A stretch of 64,000 nucleotides of DNA from Pseudoalteromonas sp. XMcav2-N (lineage in GTDB: Bacteria; Pseudomonadota; Gammaproteobacteria; Enterobacterales; Alteromonadaceae). The notes beneath the pieces are model-generated. The model saw only the letters and a list, made by a program, of their open reading frames with translations, was not told where the DNA came from and made no database searches. The stretch is taken from NCBI RefSeq assembly GCF_024124545.1, contig NZ_JAMXSF010000007.1, positions 186,001 to 250,000 on the forward strand, in the 5' to 3' direction. Made by a program: the position numbers and the translations under genes. Positions 43,372 to 52,169 of the stretch are shown piece after piece (position 1 is the stretch's first letter; every line of letters starts with the position of its first letter).

Positions 43372-45978
43372 ATGTTTAATTTGATGGGTAATAAGGTGAC
43401 AGGATGGATGCCACTGAGTCTGGTAAGTGCGGCGTTACTGTTGGCCGGGTGTGGTAACAGCAATGATGATCATGCGCTTACTAAGCACAAGGGCATCTGG
43501 GTGCAACAGGGCACGGGTAACTTGTGGCAGTTTGATAGCGACAATTTACGGCGTTTTCAGTATAACCGTTTTGGATGTGTGCTGATTGAGACACACCCCT
43601 ACAAAGCGCTGGATGACCTCGATGAGTATATTAAAAGCGATAAAAGTACGCTGACGCTTACCACCCATGCGACCAATGACTGGGTGTTTACAAAACAAAC
43701 TGACATGCGTGAGCAATGTAAACCCAAACAGCGTCTCAGCGGTGATGATCCGGTGGCAAACTTTGAGTACTTCTGGCACACATTCAACGACTATTATGCG
43801 TTTTTTGAGCTCAGAGACATTGACTGGCAGGCAGCCTATACGGCGTACCGGCCACAGATCAGTGCCGACACATCACCAGAACAGCTTGCGAACGTGTTTG
43901 AGGCCATGCTTGAAGATTTTGACGACACGCATGTGTCACTCACAGATGACAAGCGTTTTGAGATCTCAGGTGAAGGTGGCACTGAGTTGTATGAAGATTT
44001 AGCCTGGCTTATGCAGCAACGTCATGGCGATGAGTGGGAAGATCATATCGACGAAGCTTATGACGGACAGCTGAGTGCATTTGCCAGAATGACTGGCTTG
44101 TATCTTCTGGATAAAAAGCTGACCCGATACAAAGACAGTAATGCGCTGGGGTGGGGCAAACTGGAAGGCAATTTAGGTTATATTCGGATAGACCGTGAGG
44201 CTGCAATGCTGGCGAACGAAGAGACTGAGGTTGATGAGTTCTTTGCGGTTATTCCGCATGCAAAGCAAGATATCGAAGATACCCGCACTTTAATGGCCGA
44301 AGTGATGAAAGACTTGGCTGACAGCGATGGGATCATCATTGATCTGCGAGTAAATGATGGCGGATTTGATGGTGTGTCATTGGAAATTGCGCGATTCTTT
44401 AATGACAAAGCACAGACGGTGGCATACAAGCAGATCCTTAATGCCGATTATCAGCAAGATAAGCAGGCGTTAACGCTCAAAGCGGCGCCCGACCAGGCTT
44501 ATACTAAACCTGTGTACGTGCTGACCGGCGAGCTGGCATACAGCGCAGGTGAAGTGCTGACTCAAACCCTCAAATCCCTGCCACATGTGACTTTGATCGG
44601 CGGTGCGACTAATGGAGCTGTGTCAGATGCACTGGACTTTAAGCTCCCCAATGGCTGGACGGGTTCATTGAGCCATCAAACCTATTCAGACCTTAACAAC
44701 CAGGTGCTCGAAGTCACGGGTGTGACGCCTGATATCTCTGTACCCGTTTATGCGACAAAAGAAGTCGAATGGATGTCTGATAACGTGCTTGATTATGCAA
44801 TGCAAACCTCGGGTGTGGCACCGAGTCGCGGCTTTGACTTTACCGGCGTAGACCAGACCTTCACTCAGAGCCTTACTGAGATGGACATTCCGGGTGTGGC
44901 TGTGGCTGTGATTAAAGATGGCCAGGTCATTTTCGAGAAGGGTTATGGTGTGTCGAACCTTGAGACCAATCAACCCATGACAGCCCATGCACCAATGAAT
45001 GTTGGTTCAACCAGTAAAGCGGTAATGGGAACTGGCTTGATGCAGTTGATAGAGCAAGGTCAACTCAATTTGGACACTCCGCTGTCTCAAATGAATTTGC
45101 CGTTTGAGGTAGGCCATCCAAACTCAGAGCGCGATATCACGCTGAGACATTTGGTGACACATACCTCAGGCATCCGGGATACGTCGCAATACAACTGCAG
45201 CTACTATATTCACGGTACCAACTTGTCTTTATATGCTCAGGGAGGTCATGAAAGTTGTGAAGAGACTACACTGACAGATTCGACAGAGTTCTATCAGGCT
45301 TATTTATTACCTGATGGTCAGTATTATAGTGAGGATGTATATATAGGTGAAGGCAGTGTACCAGCAGGTAGTATTCATAATTACAGCAATGTGGGCGCTG
45401 GCCTGGCGGGGTATGCCGTTGAGAAGCTACTCAATATCAGTTTGGTAGAGCATATGCAGCAGAACCTGTTTGCCCCGCTGGGAATGAATAATACCCACTG
45501 GGACTATACACAGTTGTCAGAAGAAAACCCAAAATCACCTCAATACACCATAGATAACGAAGGTGTTGCGCATTATGTGCCTGAATTCAGTTACCCGACG
45601 TTTTTCGACGGAGACCTGAATTCCACCGCGCACGATCTGGCTCGTTTCTTAATTGCCATCAGTCAGGGAGGCACACTGGACAATGCCAGCGTATTGAGTG
45701 AGCAAAGTATTGCGACTATGCTGTCTGTGCAAACCGATGTGCCCACCTACTGGATGGACACACAAGGGCTGTTCTGGTTCTGGCAAGGCCCATTTGTGGG
45801 TCATGACGGCGGAGATCCTGGCACCCATACCATTATGAGCTACAACCCCTACACGAAGACGGGCATAGTTGCGCTTACCAATGCGGAGGATGGTACCTTG
45901 GGCAATGGGTCAAACATGCAGCGTTTACAAACACACCTGGCTGCATTCTATCGTGCCGGTGTGGCGCATCAGGATTAA
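43372..45978 (+). CDS. Lipoprotein fusing an S41 peptidase to a class C beta-lactamase-like domain
   Basis: 868 residues from the ATG at 43372 (AAGGA 7 bp upstream; numbering below counts from 43354). Lipobox LLLAGC, Cys33. Residues ~130-465 are an S41 (C-terminal processing/tricorn-type) peptidase: DTHVSL, GNLGYIRID, DGIIIDLRVNDGG and the nucleophile region AYSAGE (S397). Residues ~495-870 are a serine beta-lactamase/D-alanyl carboxypeptidase domain with S552-T-S-K555, YSN near 677 and HDGGDPG near 810. Both catalytic sets are intact. Such a two-enzyme fusion is rare. It is anchored in the membrane and faces the periplasm. Monocistronic, with a strong terminator at 46001. Confidence 0.88.
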   Translation: MFNLMGNKVTGWMPLSLVSAALLLAGCGNSNDDHALTKHKGIWVQQGTGNLWQFDSDNLRRFQYNRFGCVLIETHPYKALDDLDEYIKSDKSTLTLTTHATNDWVFTKQTDMREQCKPKQRLSGDDPVANFEYFWHTFNDYYAFFELRDIDWQAAYTAYRPQISADTSPEQLANVFEAMLEDFDDTHVSLTDDKRFEISGEGGTELYEDLAWLMQQRHGDEWEDHIDEAYDGQLSAFARMTGLYLLDKKLTRYKDSNALGWGKLEGNLGYIRIDREAAMLANEETEVDEFFAVIPHAKQDIEDTRTLMAEVMKDLADSDGIIIDLRVNDGGFDGVSLEIARFFNDKAQTVAYKQILNADYQQDKQALTLKAAPDQAYTKPVYVLTGELAYSAGEVLTQTLKSLPHVTLIGGATNGAVSDALDFKLPNGWTGSLSHQTYSDLNNQVLEVTGVTPDISVPVYATKEVEWMSDNVLDYAMQTSGVAPSRGFDFTGVDQTFTQSLTEMDIPGVAVAVIKDGQVIFEKGYGVSNLETNQPMTAHAPMNVGSTSKAVMGTGLMQLIEQGQLNLDTPLSQMNLPFEVGHPNSERDITLRHLVTHTSGIRDTSQYNCSYYIHGTNLSLYAQGGHESCEETTLTDSTEFYQAYLLPDGQYYSEDVYIGEGSVPAGSIHNYSNVGAGLAGYAVEKLLNISLVEHMQQNLFAPLGMNNTHWDYTQLSEENPKSPQYTIDNEGVAHYVPEFSYPTFFDGDLNSTAHDLARFLIAISQGGTLDNASVLSEQSIATMLSVQTDVPTYWMDTQGLFWFWQGPFVGHDGGDPGTHTIMSYNPYTKTGIVALTNAEDGTLGNGSNMQRLQTHLAAFYRAGVAHQD

Positions 45979-46000
45979 CTTATCCTTGCGATAAAGTATC

Positions 46001-46024
46001 AGGAGGGCTTATGCCCTCCTTTTT
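46001..46024 (+). terminator. Rho-independent terminator after the S41/beta-lactamase gene
   Basis: AGGAGGGC-TTAT-GCCCTCCT followed by four further T. It overlaps the 3' side of the convergent lipoprotein gene, so it may serve both. Confidence 0.85.
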
Positions 46025-46025
46025 G

Positions 46026-46430
46026 CTATAACAAAGTGAAACCTTGTGGTGCTTTAGGTGCTTCAAATTGATACAAATTTACATAAATCGTGACGGGCTT
46101 TTTCTGGCCCTCATAGCTAAGTTCATACTGATCCAGCATACCACCGCCAAATAGCATAGATTTATCTTCAAACGGGCAGCAGCTGCCTAGTCGTTTTACC
46201 TCGACGGGCTCGCCATTAGGGCCGGTCAGGCTCTGAAAGTAGTCAATATGGCTGCCTTCATACTTGGAGCCACGCAAAAAGCCACCCAGTTTGATTGGTT
46301 TGTGTGGTACAAAGCCATACTCAGGGTCGCTTGCGGTAAACTCGGCGTCGCCTGTAATACCAGGCTCTGATGATGTGGCCTGACAGCCGCTTAGCAGCGC
46401 GAAAAAGAAAATCAGGAGTATGTACTTCAT
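46026..46430 (-). CDS. Small lipoprotein, unknown function
   Basis: 134 residues from the ATG at 46430, with AAGGAA upstream. It begins MKYILLIFFFALLSGC, a clear lipoprotein signal with Cys at 16. The mature part (GITGDAEFTASDPEYGFVPHKPIKLGGFL) is polar, with a Cys pair in GSCCPFED. I recall no named family; it looks like a periplasmic or outer-membrane lipoprotein of ~13 kDa. It is 10 bp downstream of the GNAT gene and on the same strand, so the three genes GNAT, lipoprotein and DoxX-like form an operon. Confidence 0.65.
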   Translation of the reverse strand: MKYILLIFFFALLSGCQATSSEPGITGDAEFTASDPEYGFVPHKPIKLGGFLRGSKYEGSHIDYFQSLTGPNGEPVEVKRLGSCCPFEDKSMLFGGGMLDQYELSYEGQKKPVTIYVNLYQFEAPKAPQGFTLL

Positions 46431-46440
46431 TATATGTTCC

Positions 46441-46953
46441 TTATAGTGAGATTTTATAAACGTTGTTATTGATTGTACTGCCGAATGCCTCGAAACTAAG
46501 AGTACCAATTTGCTGTGCGCCCAGCCGACGATAAAACTGATTGGCTGCATTTTCTGTCCAGGTGTAAAGCCACATGGGCTGGCCAAACTGCCGCGCGACC
46601 TGGTTTAGCAAAGTACGACCCAGCCCTGCGCCCTGAAATGGCTTGTCTACGTATAGTTTTTCGACTTCATAGCCATTGTCTGGTGTCTGATAGTGAGCGC
46701 TAAGATTGAGTAGTACAAAACCTTGTAACACGCCAGCCTGCTCACTGACAAGCAGCCGGTAGTCAGGCCGCTCGAGCAAAGATCGAAAATAATCAGGGGT
46801 AAAGGTGTTGTTCGCATACTCGATATATTCAGGCTCAATTTGGTCTCTGGCGTAAGTGTCCAGCCAGACCCGAGCAGCCAATAGAGCCAGGCTTTGACAG
46901 TCCTGGGTTTTTGCATGTCGGATCTCATAATTGTGTTTATTATTTTTATTCAC
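46441..46953 (-). CDS. GNAT-family N-acetyltransferase
   Basis: 170 residues from a GTG at 46953. It has the GNAT fold: an RHAKTQDCQSLALLAARVW start, LLVSEQAGVLQGFVLL strand, the acetyl-CoA loop VDKPFQGAGLGRTLLNQVARQFG (Q/R-x-x-G-x-G/A) and the C-terminal W-x-Y-T-x-x-x-N region (LYTWTENAANQFYRRLGAQ). It acetylates an amine of unknown identity in the cytoplasm. It overlaps the DoxX-like gene by 8 bp upstream and is followed by the lipoprotein gene 10 bp on. Confidence 0.88.
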   Translation of the reverse strand: MNKNNKHNYEIRHAKTQDCQSLALLAARVWLDTYARDQIEPEYIEYANNTFTPDYFRSLLERPDYRLLVSEQAGVLQGFVLLNLSAHYQTPDNGYEVEKLYVDKPFQGAGLGRTLLNQVARQFGQPMWLYTWTENAANQFYRRLGAQQIGTLSFEAFGSTINNNVYKISL

Positions 46954-47332
46954 GAGAAGTTGTCTTTTTTAACGGCACTTTGGGCAATAATAAAGCGCTT
47001 AGCACTATCAGGGGAAGGTTGGTGGTGAGCGGATTAAATGCTTCAAACAAAATCACAGGTTGCAATACGGCTACCGCCAGTAATAAGCCAACCAATGCAA
47101 TAATATTCATATAGATAATGGCTGCTGTTCGATACCAGATAAAGAACACAATTGCCCAGATTATTTCCCCGATACCCGCAAAGCGTATCAGCAGGTGCGT
47201 TAAAGCGTCTTCCAGACCCAGACTAGCAGATATCTGCCACTCTAGTGGCGCAACGTGTAGTAATTTAGGAACTAGGCCATGATAAAGCCAGACGAAAGCG
47301 ATTGTTAAACGAGCTAACTGAGTAGTGGACAT
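46946..47332 (-). CDS. DoxX-like membrane protein
   Basis: 128 residues, start at ATG 47332 (ATG 47341 in frame is also possible). Four membrane helices, in the pattern of the small DoxX_3/DoxX-like family: LARLTIAFVWLYHGLVPKLL near the start, RFAGIGEIIWAIVFFIW, and two C-terminal helices with AFNPLTTNLPLIVLSALLLPK. The HG-x-x-x-K and R-x-A-G-x-G-E elements are typical. Likely an inner-membrane protein of unknown role. First in an operon with GNAT and a lipoprotein. Confidence 0.75.
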   Translation of the reverse strand: MSTTQLARLTIAFVWLYHGLVPKLLHVAPLEWQISASLGLEDALTHLLIRFAGIGEIIWAIVFFIWYRTAAIIYMNIIALVGLLLAVAVLQPVILFEAFNPLTTNLPLIVLSALLLPKVPLKKTTSRE

Positions 47333-47437
47333 TGGCAGCAACGTATAAAATTCAAATAGATATATTGCTTAGTGTATGTATTTGTACCTAAAATTAAAGT
47401 AGTTTGTAGGCACAATAATGGACAAAGAAATCAACTG

Positions 47438-48655
47438 ATGGGTATTAAAACGGGGCAACCAGGTGTGTGGCTTGCCATGCTGATCTGGCTAGTCAGCAGT
47501 TGTGGCGGGACGCAACGCGCTGTATACAGTGAAGTCAGGCAGCCTGAAAACGGTCTTCACAGGCAGATAGATCCCTTACTGGTAGATTTAGTATCGGACT
47601 TTATCCCGGGTGTAAGCGTGTATATTGAAACATCAGGTGAGCGCTATTATGGTAGCGCCGGATATGCCGACCTCCAGACTCAGGCTCCCATGACCAGCCA
47701 GACCCGGATCCCCAATGGCAGTGCAGGCAAAAAGCTAGTGGGCTTGCTGGGGGCCATACTGGATGATAAAGAGTTGCTGAGTCTCGATGAGCCTGTATTG
47801 CCCTGGGTGCCGAAATATATGGTGGGCCGCATCCAGAATCTTGAAACCATGACATTGCGTCAGCTGCTAAATCACAGCGCCGGGATCGTTGAATACAATG
47901 ATGTGGGTGAGCTGGATTTTATTCGAGCACAACTGGCAGACGAGGCGCACCGTAAGGGCAACCGTTTTGCATTGCAGTTTGTTCTGGGACAGCCTGCTTA
48001 TTTTGAACCAGGCCGTGGGTTTGCCTATTCAAATTCGGGGTATGTATTGGTGGGCATGGTTATAGAAAACAAGTTAAAACAACCGCTTGGTCAGTTAATA
48101 CACGAGCATGTCCTTGAGCCGCTGGGTTTGACTGAGACCTTTGTAAAAGGGTATGACGTCGCGGCAGACGAAGTGGCATCCGGCTATTTTTTCAACATTG
48201 AGGAACCTGATTTTGTTTTACCCTACCGTCAGCGCTACAACACAAAACAGCTGATTGTGAATACGGCACTTGCCGATGCGCCGGTTTCATCCAGTGCACG
48301 GGATATGGCAAAGTTACTCAAAGCCATCGTTGTTAAAAAGCCCCCTGTTAATGAGCGCATTTATCACAATATGGTCGGCGATGCACATTTACAAACAGCT
48401 CGTTGGTTGCCGAACTTTTTGCATGCTGAGCTGTATTATGGCTTAGGGGTGATGGTTGAAAAGCACGATGACGGTACCTTGTATCATCATGGCGGCAATG
48501 AGTTTGGCTATATTACACAAAGTGTCTACCTGGCCGAGCAGGATGTGGCGATCGGATTGATCGCCAATTGTGGGGCTCAGGATGAGTGTGATGAACCGAT
48601 TATTGCACTGACTCAAACACTGATCGCGCATTTTGCTGCTAATAATAGCGACTAA
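47438..48655 (+). CDS. Beta-lactamase-like serine hydrolase lipoprotein
   Basis: 405 residues from the ATG at 47438; its ribosome site is weak. Lipobox LVSSC with Cys at 22. The serine beta-lactamase/class C fold is shown by S-A-G-K (Ser95-Lys98, numbering from 47438), Y-S-N in FAYSNSGYVL, and HHGG near the C-terminus, the analogue of K-T-G. Family members include D-Ala carboxypeptidases, esterases and LACTB-like proteins. Periplasmic, membrane-anchored. Its end overlaps the stop of the PaiB gene (convergent, 17 bp). Related in type, not closely in sequence, to the C-terminal domain of the gene at 43372. Confidence 0.85.
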   Translation: MGIKTGQPGVWLAMLIWLVSSCGGTQRAVYSEVRQPENGLHRQIDPLLVDLVSDFIPGVSVYIETSGERYYGSAGYADLQTQAPMTSQTRIPNGSAGKKLVGLLGAILDDKELLSLDEPVLPWVPKYMVGRIQNLETMTLRQLLNHSAGIVEYNDVGELDFIRAQLADEAHRKGNRFALQFVLGQPAYFEPGRGFAYSNSGYVLVGMVIENKLKQPLGQLIHEHVLEPLGLTETFVKGYDVAADEVASGYFFNIEEPDFVLPYRQRYNTKQLIVNTALADAPVSSSARDMAKLLKAIVVKKPPVNERIYHNMVGDAHLQTARWLPNFLHAELYYGLGVMVEKHDDGTLYHHGGNEFGYITQSVYLAEQDVAIGLIANCGAQDECDEPIIALTQTLIAHFAANNSD

Positions 48656-49214
48656 GTGGGTTGCCCTGAGCTTCAAGCAGGTGCGCTATAGCTTGGCGGA
48701 TGTCGCTATTTTTATTCTGGCTAAGTTTAAATGTGCCTGTAATTGACTCTATCTCTATTTTGAAAAAGAACAGCTGAGAGAATAGCTTAGCAATCTGACT
48801 TTCACTGAGTACCGACATATCCCAGGGATTAACGGGCGACTCAAATTGCTTTAGCTGGTGCAGTAACGCAGAACGTTTTTCCTCCGGATGTGTGATTTCC
48901 GAGAGTTGTCCGTGGACATGAACTGTGGCGTAATCCCAGGTTGGCAGCGGCAACCCCGTTACCTGACTGGGGGATAAATAAGCATCCGGTCCTCTGAACA
49001 AAACATGCAAGTGTGTTTTGTCCAGTCTGGTAAGCGGGTTCGCCGGGTTTGCATGCCCCAGCAGGTGGGTTTTTTCATTGTTCAGGCTTAAAGACATATG
49101 CACAAAAGGCGTGTCAGACTCCCCAACAACCAAAGTTGCGAGGGGATGCTCCGCTATCAGTTGCCACAGGCGCTCTGTGTTGTGTTCAGAAAATGCGGTA
49201 CGTGGATAACTCAT
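48639..49214 (-). CDS. PaiB-type FMN-binding protein
   Basis: 191 residues from the ATG at 49214, preceded by GGAGGG and overlapping the stop of the GNAT gene (ATGA). The split-barrel flavin-binding fold of PaiB/protease synthase regulators is recognised by MSYPRTAFSEHN, HPLATLVVG, PFVHMSLSLN, LLGHANPANP, TWDYATVHVHGQLS and KLSQNKNSDIRQAIAHLL. In Bacillus, PaiB with the acetyltransferase PaiA affects sporulation and protease genes; elsewhere it is likely an FMN-dependent oxidoreductase. The GNAT partner here echoes that PaiA-PaiB pairing. Confidence 0.88.
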   Translation of the reverse strand: MSYPRTAFSEHNTERLWQLIAEHPLATLVVGESDTPFVHMSLSLNNEKTHLLGHANPANPLTRLDKTHLHVLFRGPDAYLSPSQVTGLPLPTWDYATVHVHGQLSEITHPEEKRSALLHQLKQFESPVNPWDMSVLSESQIAKLFSQLFFFKIEIESITGTFKLSQNKNSDIRQAIAHLLEAQGNPLSRYY

Positions 49215-49786
49215 AACCAACCCTCCAGTTTGTTTTTTACCTGAGGCCACATGTCATCGGTGATAACGAACTGGGCGGTATTGCGAAATGCATCAGTTGC
49301 AATGCGTTGATCCTTCATGATTAAACCTTCAAATTGCGCACCCAGACGGGCGATAGCCGACCGTGACTTTTGATTGTGTTCATGTGTACGCAGCTGCACG
49401 CGCACCAGGCCCAGAGTTTCAAAAGCATACTTGAGTAGTAAGTACTTTGTATGTGTATTTATGTGGCTGCGCTGCCACTGTTCGCCAATAAAAGTATGGC
49501 CAATTTCAGCACTTAGGTTCGTCTGGTGCAGTCTGAATAAACGTGTGCTGCCCGCTATACTGTTAGTTGCTTTGTCGACAATCACCAGAGGTAACTGAGC
49601 ATCGGGATCGAACTGAGCAGACTGTTCAAACCACTGTGTAAGTTTATCATTTGACTGACAATAATTATCCAGCACCCAGGTCCAGAGCGCGGTTTGTTCG
49701 CCAAAATTACGCAAGTGTGGCAGGTGAGCCCGTGTGAGTGGTTCCAGACGTACTTTTTCTGATGACAGAGTTATCAATTTCAACAT
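49211..49786 (-). CDS. RimJ/RimL-type GNAT acetyltransferase
   Basis: 191 residues. RimJ/RimL-type fold: LSSEKVRLEPLTRAHLPHL, NSIAGSTRLFRL, IGHTFIGEQWQRSHINTHTKYLLLKYAFETLGLVRVQLRTHEHNQKSRSAIARLGAQFEG as motif segments (acetyl-CoA loop around residue 100). It probably acetylates an N-terminus or a small amine. Translationally coupled to PaiB. The gene lies 129 bp from a divergent MocR regulator with an inverted repeat between them, so it is likely under MocR control. Confidence 0.87.
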   Translation of the reverse strand: MLKLITLSSEKVRLEPLTRAHLPHLRNFGEQTALWTWVLDNYCQSNDKLTQWFEQSAQFDPDAQLPLVIVDKATNSIAGSTRLFRLHQTNLSAEIGHTFIGEQWQRSHINTHTKYLLLKYAFETLGLVRVQLRTHEHNQKSRSAIARLGAQFEGLIMKDQRIATDAFRNTAQFVITDDMWPQVKNKLEGWL

Positions 49787-49834
49787 CCGCTTTTCCTTTA
49801 TTCACTGCTAACTATGTGTGATCAGAGTAGTGTT

Positions 49835-49860
49835 TTCTGGTAGGTTATAAACAACCAGAA
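49835..49860. promoter_or_regulatory. Inverted repeat between the MocR and GNAT/PaiB genes
   Basis: TTCTGGT and ACCAGAA at 49835-49841 and 49854-49860 form an exact 7-bp inverted repeat. A GGTT/AACC pair lies inside, and ACCAGATGG follows at about 49877. Likely operator of the MocR protein; inferred. Confidence 0.5.
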
Positions 49861-49915
49861 TGTTGTTTTTTATTAGACCAGATGGGATTTCTCATACCTG
49901 GTGGGGAGTATGACT

Positions 49916-51355
49916 ATGTTGACCGGACAGCCTCTGACGCAGGATAAACCCAAGTATTTACAATTGGCTGAGCAGATCCGGGTAGCCATCAGGCAGGGCC
50001 AGTTGCAGCCGGATGATCCTCTGCCATCAGCCAGAAAACTCGCTCAGCTATATGGTATAAATCGTCATACAGTGATGACCGCTTTACAGAATTTGGTTGC
50101 TCAGGGGTGGTTATGTTCAGAGCAAAGACGGGGGTATCGGGTCAATCAGGCACTGCCAATTGAGTCCAGTCAGCATGTTGCTCTGCCTGCTCAGCATAGC
50201 ATGCATATCGAGCCAGACTTTGCGTTATCTCTGACCTTGCCGGAACCTGACATTAAGGGAGCTGTCAGTTATCAATATAGCTTTGCTGGTGGACTGGCAG
50301 ACCTGTCCGATTTCCCCTACGATGAGTTTCGTCGCCATCTCAGCCAGGCCTGCCGTACCGTTAATATACCAAGTTTGCACTACAGCCACAGCACAGGGGA
50401 GCCAGCTCTGAAAAAACAGCTACAACGCTATCTGCGCCGCGCCCGTGCTCTGGAATGTGATGATTTGCTGGTGTGCAATGGGTCTCAGGAAGCATTGTTT
50501 TTAATCGCCAAAGCGTTTATCAGGCCAGGAGAAGGCATTGCCGTTGAATCTCTGGGTTATCCACCGGCACACCGAGCGTTTGAGGCATGTGGTGCAACGC
50601 TCTACGGTATTGCCCAGGATGAAGAGGGAATGAGCATTGACAGCCTGCGTGAACGCCTGCAGCGAACTCATATTAAATTGCTTTACTTAACACCGCTTCA
50701 TCAGTACCCCACAACGGTTACTCTGTCTGTTGCACGGCGCATGGCAATATATCAATTGTGTGCTGAGCATGGTGTGTTTATTGTTGAAGACGATTATGAC
50801 CATGAGTTTCACTATCGCTGCCCTGCGCTCCAACCAATGGCCGCCAGTGATCCGCATGGTATTGTGATCTATGTTTCTACTTTTTCAAAAATCATGTTTG
50901 CTGGTGCCCGGATGGGATATCTGGTCGCCAGAGCTGATGTGCTTGCTCAGCTGAGTGCGCTGAAACAGCTGATAAACTACAAAAATGACATTGTGTTGCA
51001 ACTAGCGCTGGCCGGCTGGATGGGTTCCGGCGAGTTTGAGCGTCACCTAAGGCGCATGACAAAGCGCTATCATTTGCGCTGCGATGCTATGGCAGATGCG
51101 CTCGCGCATTATCGGAGTGCAGGGCATCATCTGACATTCAACGTACCCGATGGTGGGATGGCTTTTTGGGTTAACACGCATAGGGATGTATCTGACCTTA
51201 GCGCTCAAGCCGCCGCGCAGGGCGTATACGTTCAAACTGAAGATGCTTTCTGGCGTTTTCCGCAATCTCGCTACACACATATTCGTCTTGGCTTTGCAGG
51301 ACAAAGTGAAGAAAAAATGCGCGAAGGGTTGGCAATAATTATGTCACTTCTGTAA
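49916..51355 (+). CDS. MocR/PdxR-type regulator
   Basis: 479 residues from the ATG at 49916; GGGGAG sits 7 bp upstream. N-terminal GntR winged helix (LQLAEQIRVAIRQGQLQPDDPLPSARKLAQLYGINRHTVMTALQNLVAQGWL), then an aminotransferase-like domain with GSQEALFLIAKAFI, TPLHQYPTT, EDDYDHEF and STFSKIMFAGARMGY, where the Lys binds PLP. The DDYDHEFHY pattern is characteristic of PdxR-like MocR proteins. It is divergent from GNAT/PaiB, which it probably controls. Effector unknown. Confidence 0.9.
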   Translation: MLTGQPLTQDKPKYLQLAEQIRVAIRQGQLQPDDPLPSARKLAQLYGINRHTVMTALQNLVAQGWLCSEQRRGYRVNQALPIESSQHVALPAQHSMHIEPDFALSLTLPEPDIKGAVSYQYSFAGGLADLSDFPYDEFRRHLSQACRTVNIPSLHYSHSTGEPALKKQLQRYLRRARALECDDLLVCNGSQEALFLIAKAFIRPGEGIAVESLGYPPAHRAFEACGATLYGIAQDEEGMSIDSLRERLQRTHIKLLYLTPLHQYPTTVTLSVARRMAIYQLCAEHGVFIVEDDYDHEFHYRCPALQPMAASDPHGIVIYVSTFSKIMFAGARMGYLVARADVLAQLSALKQLINYKNDIVLQLALAGWMGSGEFERHLRRMTKRYHLRCDAMADALAHYRSAGHHLTFNVPDGGMAFWVNTHRDVSDLSAQAAAQGVYVQTEDAFWRFPQSRYTHIRLGFAGQSEEKMREGLAIIMSLL

Positions 51356-51681
51356 CCATTTTTGACCCTGAATGTTCTTTTTTAGGTGTCTAAGGCCGAG
51401 TAAACATCCAAAATCCTGAGATGCGAAATATTGCTATTTCTTACAGTATGTTAGCTTTTTCCTATGGTTTTTTTGGTATGTTTTTCAGTCTGTTGTGCGA
51501 AATGAAGATGCCTAATAAAATAAATAATTTGTGACTTTTTGGTTTTTTATTTGTGTTTTTTTATTTCTTTAGTGTTGACATTGAACTTTTTAACTGGGTA
51601 GTTTATTTAACAAATGTTGCATTGATAGCATCATTTGATTGTTGGTTTTTTTACATTTTTGTATGTTTAAGGATAATAACG
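51356..51681. other. AT-rich region upstream of the secreted paralogues
   Basis: About 325 bp, much richer in A/T than the rest. TTGACA at 51575-51580 is a perfect -35 hexamer, with a weak TAGTTT 18 bp on. AAGGATAATAACG precedes the first ATG. No gene seen. Confidence 0.45.
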
Positions 51682-52050
51682 ATGAAAACTACATTAAAAG
51701 CTTTTGCTCTAATCGCGGGCACTTTTTTCGCGGGATCTGCATTTTCTGCTGAGATGGTATGTGATGTTTATCCCAAAAGTAACGGCTCTAGCTGGGGGAA
51801 CGGTACAGCCAACTGTATGGGCTTTGACTTCTCATTCGGGCGCTCTACGAGCGGACGCTTCTACCTGAAAAATGTTAGCAAGCCAATCCAGGAAGTTCAC
51901 TGGAGTGGTGCGAATTGCTCAGGTGGGACCAGCTGCAGTGTCACAATCAGAGCTTACACAACAAATTCTGCGTCTGCGCTGATCCTTTATAAAGACGGAA
52001 CGTGGGAAAGGACGAACACAGCAAATGCTGAATACGAAACTGGTCACTAG
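51682..52050 (+). CDS. Small secreted Cys-containing protein, paralogue 1
   Basis: 122 residues from the ATG at 51682, preceded by AAGGATAATAACG. Signal peptide of 22 residues (ending SAFSA). The mature ~100-residue protein has four Cys (in AEMVCDVYPKS, TANCMGF, GANCSGGTSC), probably two disulfides, repeated Gly-Ser-Thr runs and a C-terminus ILYKDGTWERTN ... YETGH. Not recognised as a known family. A close paralogue follows 119 bp downstream. It should be a small beta-rich exported protein. Confidence 0.8.
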   Translation: MKTTLKAFALIAGTFFAGSAFSAEMVCDVYPKSNGSSWGNGTANCMGFDFSFGRSTSGRFYLKNVSKPIQEVHWSGANCSGGTSCSVTIRAYTTNSASALILYKDGTWERTNTANAEYETGH

Positions 52051-52091
52051 TGAGCAGTCAAAGTCTTTTGAAAGCCAAGTACTAAACACCG

Positions 52092-52121
52092 GCATATTTA
52101 ACCTTAACAAGATTAATATGC
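52092..52121. repeat. Stem-loop between the two secreted paralogues
   Basis: GCATATT and AATATGC form an imperfect hairpin around a 16-base loop in the gap between paralogue 1 and paralogue 2. Its role is unclear; it could stabilise the upstream mRNA. Confidence 0.4.
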
Positions 52122-52169
52122 GGCCTTTTATTGAAAATTTCTCTGAAAAGAGTGATAAGGATTATAACG

